From NCBI RefSeq assembly GCF_963678635.1, contig NC_087064.1, forward strand, positions 47,165,346 to 47,229,345: 64,000 nucleotides of DNA, in the 5' to 3' direction. Under the pieces are notes generated by a model. That model was not told the origin of the DNA and did no database searches. It was given only the letters and a program-made list of their open reading frames with translations. This document shows positions 1 to 9,300 of this stretch, in pieces. The stretch is from Symsagittifera roscoffensis (lineage: Eukaryota; Xenacoelomorpha; Acoela; Convolutidae). Every line of letters starts with the position of its first letter. Position 1 is the stretch's first letter. Both the position numbers and the translations under genes were made by a program.

Positions 1-1
1 C

Positions 2-2212
2 ATTTATGAACTACAGTGTGATGCCAGTTATCACGGATTTGATATTATCTGTATAACTGAGTCTTGGTTAACCACGGACATTGATAATTCGTTTATTGCT
101 CTTCCTTGGTATAATATATTTAGGAAAGTCCGCAGTTCGTTGAACTAAAACAAAACCACAGGCGGCGGTGTCTGTATTTTTGTTCGTAAAGGTATTGTCA
201 GTGATCGGTGGACTTGTCATCATTCTGATCAGTATGAAAATCTGTGGCTGTCACTTAGCGTAGGAAATAAATTTTTGTTGGTCTGTTCGGTTTATTTCCC
301 ACCTGATGCTACGTATGGCCGTCAGCTAGAAATTCATATCTCACATTCCATCAATGTCTTCAGGGACCAGAACCCATCGTCAATTATTGTACTCTGTGGG
401 GATTTCAATAACTTGGATACTGCTGACCTCGTATTAGATTGCGGTCTTTACGATGTTTGTACGGAACCCACACGCGGGAATAATAGACTTGACAAAATAT
501 TGTGTTCAGATGAAATTTATTTCAATGGTATTGAACGATTTACGTCTACTCTGAGAACAGACCATATGGGTTTGGTTGCTTATCATGGTGTTGAACAATC
601 TGAAAAGAAGGTTGTTTACTTTCGTTACCATAGGTTTGCTAACAAAAATCATTTGAACTATTTGCTGGATACTCATGATTTAAGTTATTTTCTTAACTAC
701 AACGATCCAAATGTGTTGTTAGGGGAACTTTCTAACGAGCTTCTGAATCTGTATAAGGTCGCCAGTCCATTGAAACGTGTTGTTCTTAGCTCAAAGGATC
801 CACCTTTCATGACTCCGGTTATCAAATATCTTTTAAGGAAGAAGCATCGACATACACGTCGAGGTAAACTTGCGGAAGCGAATGCTGTCGGCCTTCAAGT
901 TTGTATGTTAATTACTAAACGTGCCTTTTCTGATTCCAGTGGTCGAAACTGGTGGCAGCGTGTGAATAATTTATTGAATAAGAACACAATAGCCCCAGAT
1001 CGCACCTGTGCTTTTTCGGCTGAGCAGCTTAACCAGTACTATAATGGCATCTCCACTGCTTCTGGAGGCCCATTCAAGCCTACTTATTTGGAGACTACAA
1101 ATAACGGTCCGCAGTTTTCGCTCTTGCAAATATTTAATGCCATGAAACGCATTAGGCGTACCGCTACTGGCCCAGACGCTCTGCCGTTTTGGATCTTTAA
1201 GGACAATGCTCACAATTTGGCCAAAATCTATTGTCATATGTTCAACTTGTGCTTGGAACAAGGTATTTTCCCGGAGTTTTGGAAGCTTGCAAAAATATCT
1301 CCCTTGCCAAAGGATTTGAGGCCTGTCTCTGTTACTTCTGTAATGACCAGAGTGTTTGAAAGGTTAATTTACCAGAACTATATGCAAGGCCCTTATAACA
1401 GATGGCTTACACGTAACCAGTATGGTTTTCGTAAACATTCTTCTCTTTCCTGTATGCTCATTTGGCTGCAACATCATCTCTGGAATTTCCGTGAAAACTA
1501 TGATTATGTTCGCTTCTTTTCTCTAGATATGTCAAAAGTTTTTGATACTATTTCCCACAAGAGTGTTATAGAAGGAGTAATGAACATTGTCCCAGTAGTC
1601 GATCCTGCGGTTGTCAACGTAATCATTAACTTCTTGCAAAATAGAGCCCATTATAAATCTCTCAATGGCTTGGATTCAACTGTTTTGTATACTAATCAGG
1701 GTGTCCCTCAGGGCTTTGTCCTTGGTCCGCCTCTTTAAAATTGCTCTACCCATGCTATTGATGTTTCAGATATTTCCACCACGTTATCAACTTATGCTGA
1801 CGATAACAATCCTCTTGTAGCTGGCTGCAATGGCGCTGACAATGCTCGAGAATTTATTAGTTCGCTCTGTCACCAATTTGACGCAAAAAACTTGTTTCTC
1901 AATGTTCAAAAATCTTCCAAGGAAATGCATATCATTTTCAACCACAGTGGCAGTAATGCCATACATATGGTTGAAGGCATTGAGGTTGTTGATGACCTGA
2001 AAGTGCTGGGGTTTACGATTGACTCCAAATTTGGTTTTTCTAAGCATATTGACAAAGCTGTTAAACAATCGAATTCTATACTTTTTTCAATCTGGCGTCT
2101 TGGTAAAATCGGTTATTCGAAGAGGAACTTGCTATTTTGTATCGAGTTTTTATTCTCCCAAAGCTTTACTATGGCATTAATGTTTGGGGTGGTTCAAATG
2201 TTTAAGATCTAG
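2..2212 (+). pseudogene. LINE endonuclease-reverse transcriptase, main frame
   Basis: One frame runs from base 2 to 2212, interrupted only by TAA at 146-148 and TAA at 1736-1738. The first third carries endonuclease/exonuclease/phosphatase family signs: an ICITESW segment, a GGGVCIFVRKG segment, CGDFNN and a late TDHMGLV near 560-590. RT signs follow: LDMSKVFDTISHK (about 1528-1566), NQGVPQG (about 1696-1716) and YADD, the catalytic box, at 1793-1804. The second stop falls between the GVPQG motif and YADD, so no active RT can be made. In a live element this enzyme nicks target DNA and copies the element RNA at the nick. Confidence 0.88.
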
Positions 2213-2487
2213 AGAAGATGAATTTGTTTCAAAGACGTGCAATAAGGCTCGGCGTTACTGATACTAATGAACCAATATCTGCAACTATTAGAAAAGCTGA
2301 CCAAAAACTCTACGATGCAAACCTCCAAACAGGTTCTGATCATCTGTTGTTCGATTTAGTTCCGACACGTTCTACCTACTCAGCAAACAACCTGCGCTGT
2401 CGTGATCCACCTATTGCTCGCTGTAAGATGGAGAGGCAAATGAAAATATTTCCTTATCGCCTGCTGCGCAGACTTCATGACATATAG
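2161..2487 (+). pseudogene. LINE reverse transcriptase C-terminal region, shifted frame
   Basis: The C-terminal part of the same LINE protein continues in another frame. A conserved-looking KLYYGINVWG segment precedes a stop at 2203-2205. It is followed by the NLFQRRAIRLG segment and a Cys/Arg-rich end closing with stop at 2485-2487. The frame change relative to the upstream part lies around 2100-2160. The segment has no catalytic motifs; it corresponds to the thumb/C-terminal region of LINE RTs. Confidence 0.75.
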
Positions 2488-2543
2488 TTTAATTTGTTAT
2501 GTCTTATTACGATTTATACATGTCATTCTATAACTAATTTAAG

Positions 2544-2568
2544 TATCTATCTATCTATCTATCTATCT
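2544..2568 (+). repeat. (TATC)n microsatellite, LINE 3' tail
   Basis: About six perfect TATC repeats lie directly after the LINE 3' UTR and directly before the minus-strand RT fragment. The position fits the 3' tail of the LINE rather than an independent microsatellite. Confidence 0.85.
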
Positions 2569-2569
2569 T

Positions 2570-3052
2570 TTTTCGTACATTCTGGTCGATGGCTGCTTTC
2601 TTGATATGTTGACCGTTCATCTGATCAAATATCAATGGATGGAAAGGAATTGTTTCAGTTGAAACTGTTGTAATATAGTTCTCATCAATTGGTTCAGATG
2701 GTGGGTGCTTCTCTATAAGAGTCTGTTCTACTGTCTTACCTTTAACGATCTCGTCGAGCGCAAGAACGGCTTTGGATGTGTCCGTTAATTTTGCTATTGC
2801 GCTTGATATTTTACCAGTTTTCATTAGTTTATTGATCTGTTGTGCTTCAGTTTCAGTTTTTCTTCTACTTCCTTTTGTCAAGGGCATTTGCAGCGCCTTC
2901 CATTCGTTATACAAGCCATCCAGGTCTCCGTCTTGCCATTGCTTAAGTCGCCTTGCTATTGTCTTGGACAAAGATCCATCGTTTTCGGACTTTATTTTGC
3001 ACAGTAGTAAGTGTGGAAATATCATTGCTGCGTGCATTGCGAAGGCGTTTTT
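2570..3052 (-). pseudogene. N-terminal fragment of a second RT-encoding retroelement
   Basis: About 155 open codons on the minus strand. The protein has a FPHLLL segment, then TIARRLKQWQDGDLDGLYNE, then LDEIVKGKT, EKHPPSEP and PFHPLIFDQMNG followed by HIKKAAI. I recognise this order from the region just ahead of the RT domain in a retroelement family common in marine invertebrates, where the sequence then runs into the RT proper. Here it is cut off at the LINE junction near 2569, so the catalytic part is missing. The RT half of what looks like the same family is found at 40655-41450 on the minus strand. Family recognition is from memory, so moderate confidence. Confidence 0.65.
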
Positions 3053-4016
3053 TTTTCGTGGTATTCTATTAGGCTGTTCAGTGTTCTATTGAGTGTTTCA
3101 ATGAAATAGTAACCAATTTAATTTTTTGATAAGATCATGAAGACCGGTTTCCAGTGGACCACTTCGGAGTATATTTTCCTTGTGGTTTCTATGAGTTCTG
3201 GACAGGGGTTTGACCATGGGTCTTGTGTTATTCTAGTTTCTAGAGTGGAGGGTTCTCTTGAGTTTAATGTTCCATATCCCTCGGTTTTTCGACACTAAGG
3301 CTTTTTTGGTTAGTTTTATCGTACATTCGGAAGAAGTAACATCTACAAAGTGAAACTATAGGAGATGGTTTGACTTTCTCTTGCTCTCTCAACTTATCAT
3401 GCTTCGGAATAAAATTTTTAAACGGCATTGAATTGCAACGCTCAGTGCATTCCAGTAGTTTAAACGGCTATTCAGAGAATTTAATATTTTAATTAAGCCC
3501 CCGCTCCAACTTTTCCTGGGTGATTACGTCATTATCTCCCCAAATTCTTGGAACGGGATTGTTGGATCGCTTCGGAACTTGCCGTAGGACCTTCCTTTTC
3601 CACTTGATCGGGAAGCTTACACTAGTATAGTGACTAGTATCCCGTTTTGCCCATGGCTCTTTTTGTTCAAATTGTTCCGACTAGTTTCTATTGTAAATTC
3701 GGCTGTTGCGTTTTCACTGTTTTTCTTCCATTGTGGTCGCGTCAAATATTAGATATAGCCGGGCGTCTGTGTTCGCTGACATCGTGGTTACGACTGAATA
3801 CCATTGATGCTACCTTTCTATCATCCTTATTTTTTAATTGAAAGCTTAAAGCATCTGACATTTCTGTGAAATGTTAGATCGCCACTAGAATTTTTGATTA
3901 GTTATAATTCAAAATGTTCCATATCCCTCGTTTTTTCAACACTAAGGCCTTTCTGGTTGTTTTATGGTAAAATTGCTCAACATCGCCACACCTTGTAGTG
4001 GCTCGGAAGCCAGTAA
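3053..4016. other. No gene seen; direct repeat pair
   Basis: No convincing coding sequence. A segment of about 55 bp beginning near 3265 (contains TGTTCCATATCCCTCG) is repeated imperfectly near 3912-3967, about 650 bp apart, in the same orientation. The repeats may be ends of an unidentified element or a local duplication. Confidence 0.5.
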
Positions 4017-4061
4017 GAAATCCCTTCGGCAGACCCCGAAAAAGCCTGGGAACTCATCAAC

Positions 4062-4156
4062 ATGATTGGAAAGTCGCTGGATTTCTCCGTTCCCGGATTA
4101 ACTTACGAGTTGGGCAACGATGATACATTGGGTTTGTCCAAAATTTGGTCCATGCC
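4062..4156 (+). CDS. Candidate upstream coding exon of PAK (alternative N-terminus)
   Basis: An open stretch runs in frame from 4017 to a TGA at 4158-4160, with an in-frame ATG at 4062. The frame ends at a strong donor (GTGAGT at 4157-4162). Splicing from 4156 to the acceptor before 4647 would complete a Pro codon and read directly into the PAK ATG at 4648 in frame, adding 32 residues (starting MIGKSLDF, ending SKIWSMP). Frame agreement by chance is one in three. The peptide has no PAK family counterpart that I know, so this may instead be a 5' UTR exon or nothing. Confidence 0.3.
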
Positions 4157-4647
4157 GTGAGTCTTTGCGTGGGTACTTCCGCAAAGAAGCACTCGAACTT
4201 CCGTTGTCAAATTAGTGTGATCGGAACTTTCTGTGCTACTTGCTCAGCAGGCGACTATCTTTGTTTATTTTAGTTTCAGTCAATTCGATATTCAGCGTTG
4301 TTTTCTGGCCTGCAGGCTGCCTTCTTGAGAATTCTTTTGAATTTTTGGATTGGATCTTAGATTCAACCCACATGGTCCCAAAGTGAAGCTCAAAACATAT
4401 CGGTGAAGATGAATTTTGATGCGCGTCAATGGGCGCATACAGACATAGTAGCATTACATTTGATCATTTTTTCATTTGGGATATCATGGATTCAAAAATG
4501 TTGTATTAGGTTTTCTGAAGTGGTTAAGCTGCTGGTAACGCGTTCTCATTTCTGACTAAAATTTTTCTTTCTCATGGGGTAGCAATTGTCTTATTTTGAG
4601 CATTTAGAAATTACGAACCAAGAGTTTTTGACCCATTTCGTTTCAGG

Positions 4648-4918
4648 ATGAATGAAATTATGAATCAGTTTTCTAACGAATTACCTCCCCCTCCTCCCGT
4701 TAGAAATGCAAGCACACAGCAGTACACAATTAGAGTTTCCGACCCAGATTATGGCAATGTTAGCCAGCGTTCAACGGACAAATATGCTTCTAATATTACC
4801 AATCAAAGCAAATATTCTGGAGGAAACGACAATATGGCTAAGAGTTATGACAAAGCTCTTCCAGAACCTCCAGTTAAAGAGAAATCAAAGAAGTCATTTA
4901 AAGTGTTTAGCAAGAAAA
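4648..4918 (+). CDS. pak: PAK exon 1: N-terminal proline-rich region
   Basis: First certain coding exon of a group I p21-activated kinase (Ser/Thr kinase acting downstream of Rac and Cdc42). ATG at 4648 follows an acceptor (TTTCAG ending at 4646), so a 5' UTR or coding exon lies upstream. It encodes residues 1-90 plus one base. An ELPPPPPVRNAS motif near residues 10-22 matches the Nck SH3-binding site of PAKs. A basic KEKSKKSFKVFSKK segment follows, equivalent to the lysine-rich stretch before CRIB. The donor is GTAAGA at 4919. The phase-1 end joins exon 2 to make a Lys codon. Reading past the donor gives about 80 more codons, which look like intron. Confidence 0.9.
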
Positions 4919-5164
4919 GTAAGAAATGTTTTCACATTATGTACCGGATACGGTGTATTTCAAGTCCGTTTTTAATGATTCTAAACGACTTGTCAAAACA
5001 TTTTTTTGTTGTTGAATGCTTTATAACCTTTGTGTTAAGCAAGGGTATTGCAATCGGAAACTTGACTTTTTCCGTAAACAACTTTGTTCACAGGGCTCAT
5101 CTGGAACACACGAAAGTTTGCACGTTCAAGCTATATCGTATATTGCCATGCTTTAGACTTTAGA

Positions 5165-5660
5165 AACATTTCAGAGAAAGACAGAGCAGGGCAGGCCGAG
5201 GAGGGGCAAGGCCGGTAGGGCAGCGTAAGGCAACGCCAAGCAGGGTAGGGCAGCGTGAGGCAACGCCAAGCAGGGCAGTGCAAGGCCGAGCAGCGCAAGG
5301 CACGGTATGGCAACGCAGGGCGAGGAGAGGCAAGACAGGGTAGGGCAGCGCCAAGCAGGGTTGGTTGAGAGCAGTTTTAGCAATTCGGGGCAAACCAGGG
5401 CAGCGCAAGGAGGTTCAAGGTAGTTTAGGGCAGAGCGAGAAGGTTCAAGGCAGGGAAATGCAGGGCGAGAAGGGACTGGACAGCTCAAGACCGGGCAGAG
5501 CAGCATAAGGCCGGGCGAAGAAGGATAAGACAGTAGGACAGCACAGGGCGAGGATGGTCAAAGTAGGGCAGCGCTATGCGAGGCAGGGTGAGCTATGGTA
5601 GAGCAGTGCGAGGGCAGGGCAACGGGAAGACAGTGCAATAAATTGGAGATAGAGCACGCC
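5165..5660. repeat. G/A-rich degenerate minisatellite
   Basis: About 500 bp made of degenerate short units around GGCAGGGCAG, AAGGC and GCAACGCCAAGCAGGG, almost free of C-T runs on the + strand. It opens several frames on the minus strand (Ala/Leu/Pro/Cys-rich) that are by-products of the repeat. The GC content is far above the surroundings. It lies in PAK intron 1. Confidence 0.8.
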
Positions 5661-5689
5661 TGGGCAGGGTAGTGATGGATGATGGTGGG

Positions 5690-6052
5690 ATCCATCCAAC
5701 CATTCGTACATTGAGCCGTCCATGCGATCAAACATTCAGCCATCTATCAAACCATCCATTAATCCATCAAACCATTTATCTAGCTATCCGTCCAGCCAGC
5801 TCTTCATCCATCAGGCCATCCATCGTCTGTCCATCCATCCAACCAGCAATTAAGACATCTATCAAGTCATCTATCCGTTCCTCCCACCATCGAGCCAGCC
5901 ATCTTTCCACCCATTGATCTATCCATCAAGCCATTCATTATCTAGTCATCCAACTATCTATTCAGTCATCTATCCGTTCCTCCAACCATCCAGCCAGACA
6001 TCTGTCCATTCATTTATCTATCCATCCAGCCATTCCTTATCTGACCTAATGT
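5690..6052. repeat. CATC/CATCCA-rich degenerate satellite
   Basis: Degenerate tandem units of the kind CCATCCAT and ATCTATCC fill about 360 bp directly after the G/A-rich minisatellite. No coding function is indicated. It lies in PAK intron 1. Confidence 0.8.
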
Positions 6053-6340
6053 TGGGTAGTTTTATAGTTTTAACGAAGGTTTTGGCTGTTTTTTTTGTGC
6101 CTGTTTGTGTTACGGGGCAGGGGGACGTAAGTTTTTTTAATTAGTGTTGAATTAAAAAAAAATTGGCTCAAAGAGTTTGCTCAGGTATTTTCTCGGATTT
6201 GTCACCGCTGAGTAAGTTTTGTTCCTATATTGATTTTCCATTTTAATGTTCCGGCTTGTTTTTCTCCAACTATCTTTATTCAACTTGATAAATCTAGATG
6301 TATCGCATGTGGTGCGCAGATCAGCTTCGCCTCTGTGTTA

Positions 6341-9300
6341 CCCTTGCGATCACAGATTGGCCGATTTACGAATAATTGTAAGTTTCACGCGCAAACTGCT
6401 GACATGCTGCTTCTTGAAAGTTTAACCTAAATTAAAATCTTTTAGTTTTTAGATAGAGTTCTCTTTCAAGCTAGAGTTCGTTTCGTAATTATTGTTCCAA
6501 ATAAATATTTTGAAAATATGACTTTTTTTCGGATTTGTGATTTTTGTTAGCATCTGTTGGTTCTTTTTCCGTTTTTTTCTTTTATATGTCATTCATATTA
6601 TTTGGCATGGTTTTGTTTGGTGTGCGTTCCAAAGCATTGTTTTTATTTTGTAAAATTACTAAATCTGATTTTTGAATTTTTTTACGCGGTTTCAGTTCAT
6701 TTTATTTTGTTTTAGTCAGCTTCTTTTGTTTAGTTTCGAGGAGAAAATATAATCACAGGATTCTTTGTGTTGCAACCTTTGTTATGGGAACATTCTTTTT
6801 TGAATCAACACGGACCGACCCAAACTTTTTTGTAGCCTTAAATATCACGCGGAAATGTTTTGCAGGTGTAATTTTCCACTTAGTTTTTCACAAAAAAAAC
6901 AGTTTTTTGTCTTCTTTTTTTATTTACGATTTTGAAATTTTGAAATGTTTCAGTTGTACCGGAAGTGATGAGAAGCTCTGCATTGCCTGTGTAATGTATT
7001 TTAAGGAATCGAATATTTTCTAATGGATCCCAATAACTTATCGGGTCAAATACTTTTAAATAATCGCCCGCCGAAAATGAACTTCTCGATGCTTTTAAGT
7101 AATTTAGATATGCTATGTAGATAAATGGTTTGTTTGGTTTAGTGTTTTCAAAGAGAGTTTCCTACATATTCGATAGCTGGCGTTTGGCGCGATTTTGTCT
7201 TCGGGTTTGTTTCAGGTTTTTTTTTGTTTTTATTTTTTCATTTTTAGTTGGGTGGTACTTTGGAGGCGTGAAAATCTTGAAAGTCTACTGAAATTAAATG
7301 AACCGAAACAGCATTTTCACCCTTGCAATATTCAAGGGTTTTGTAATTTTTGCAATATGGTGCTAGATTTTTTACCCTTAAACAACCGCTAACTTATTTT
7401 GCACGTGAAATGTTACGTGCTTCAAAGAAATGCGATCTCAAAGACGACTCGTACGCTTTTAGCCGAGAGGTAACAAACTTGCTTAGGACGACCAAAAAGC
7501 TGGCTTAATTCAGGAACGGAGACAGCTTATTTTCAAATTGAAAAATTTTTTTCTTGAAAAAGTTTAATGTCGATGTTGTAGCCGGATTTTAGATTTTTTT
7601 CTCGTAAACAACATTGTTCACAGAATTGGCAAGTAAAAATTTTACATGTGTTTTAATCTTTATTATACGTTCATTTTCAATCAACGATCTGGCAGGGAGG
7701 TAACAAAACTGCTCGAGACGACAAAAGCTTGTAGTTCGAGTCCGGTCGGGAAATGTGTTTTTTTTGCAAACTAAGAGTAATTTTTCGGACAATCGTTCGT
7801 CCCTTGCGATCACAGATTGGCCGATCTACGAATAATTGTAAGTTTCACGCGCAAACTGCTGACATGCTGCTTCTTGAAAGTTTAACTGAAACTAAAATTT
7901 GTTAGTTTTTAGATAGAGTTCTCTTTCAAGCTAGAGTTCGTTTCGTAATTATGGTTCCAAATAAATATTTTGAAAATATGTAATTTTTTTGCGGATTTGT
8001 GATTTTTGTTAGCTCCTGTTGGTCCATTTTCCGTGTTTTTTTTATATGTTTTTCATATTATTTGGCACGGTTTTGTTTGTTGTCCGTTCCAAAGCATTGT
8101 TTTTTTTTGTAAAATTACTAAATCTGATTCTGAATAATTTTTTTTACGCGGTTTCAGTTCATGTTGCTTTGTTTTAGTCAGCTTCTTTTGCTTAGTTTCG
8201 AGGAGAAAATATAATCACAGGCTTCTTTGTGTTGCAACTTTTTTATGGGAACATTTTTTTTGGATCAACACGGACCGACCCAAACTTTTTTGTAGCCTTA
8301 AATATCACGCGGAAATGTTTTGCAGGTGTAATTTTCCTCTTAAATTTTGAAAAAAAAAAGTTTTTTGTCTTCTTTTTTTATTTACGATTTTGAAACGCAA
8401 TGGTTCAGTTGTACCGGAAGTGATGAGATGCTGTGCATTGCCTGTGTAATGTACTTTAAGGAATCGAATATTTTCTAATGGATCCCAATAACTTATCGGG
8501 TCAAATACTTTTAAATAATCGCTCGCCGAAAATGAACTTCTCGATGCTTTTAAGTAATTTAGATATGCTATGTAGATAATTAGTTTGTTTGGTTTAGTGT
8601 TTTCAAAGCGAAATTCCTACATATTCGATAGCTGGCGTTTGGCGTGATTTTATCTTCGGGTTTGTTTCAGGTTTTTTTTTCTGTTTTTATTTTTTCATTT
8701 TTAGTTGGGTGGTACTTTGGAGGCGTGAAAATCTTGAAAGTCTACTGAAATTAGATGAACCAAAACAGCATTTTCACCCTTGCGATATTCAAGGGTTTTG
8801 TAAGTATTGCAATCTGGTGCTAGATTTTTTACCCTTAAACAACCGCTAACTTATTTGGCACGTGAGATGTTACATACTTCAAAGAAATGCGATCTCCAGA
8901 CGACTCGTACGCTTTTAGCCGAGAGGTAACAAACTTGCTTAGGACGACCAAAAAGCTGGCTTAATTCAGGAACGGAGACAGCTTATTTTCAAATTAAAAG
9001 TTTTTTTCTTGAAAAAGTTTAATGTCGATGTTGTAGCCGGATTTTAGATTTTTTCTCGTAAACAACATTGTTCACAGAATTGGCAAGTAAAAATTTTACA
9101 TGTGTTTTAATCTTTATTATACGTTCATTTTCAATCAACGATCTGGCAGTGAGGTAACGAAACTGCTCGAGACGACAAAAGCTTGTAGTTCGAGTCCGGT
9201 CGGGAAATGTGTTTTTTTTTGCAAACTAAGAGTAATTTTTCGGACAATCGTTCGTCCCTTGCGATCACAGATTGGCCGATCTACGAATAATTGTAAGTTT

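Larger units (their letters stand above)
1..2568 (+). mobile_element. Decayed non-LTR retrotransposon (LINE), 3' part with tetranucleotide tail
   Basis: A LINE copy cut off on its 5' side by the window edge. It reads apurinic-type endonuclease, then reverse transcriptase, then a C-terminal region, and ends in a (TATC)n run at 2544-2568. Simple-repeat 3' tails are usual for several LINE clades. The protein resembles the CR1/jockey-like group in general layout, but I do not assign a clade. Stops at 146 and 1736 and a frame change near 2100-2160 show that it is dead. It abuts an unrelated RT fragment on the opposite strand at about 2570, so it probably inserted into or beside that older element. 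Confidence 0.88.

Noticed and set aside
1736-1742. Frameshift between LINE RT motifs GVPQG and YADD
   Set aside because: Checked frame arithmetic: YADD is in the same frame; only an in-frame stop separates them.
5131-5506. Overlapping minus-strand frames rich in Ala, Leu, Pro and Cys
   Set aside because: They arise from the G/A-rich minisatellite; all frames are similarly open and the peptides are repeat-like.
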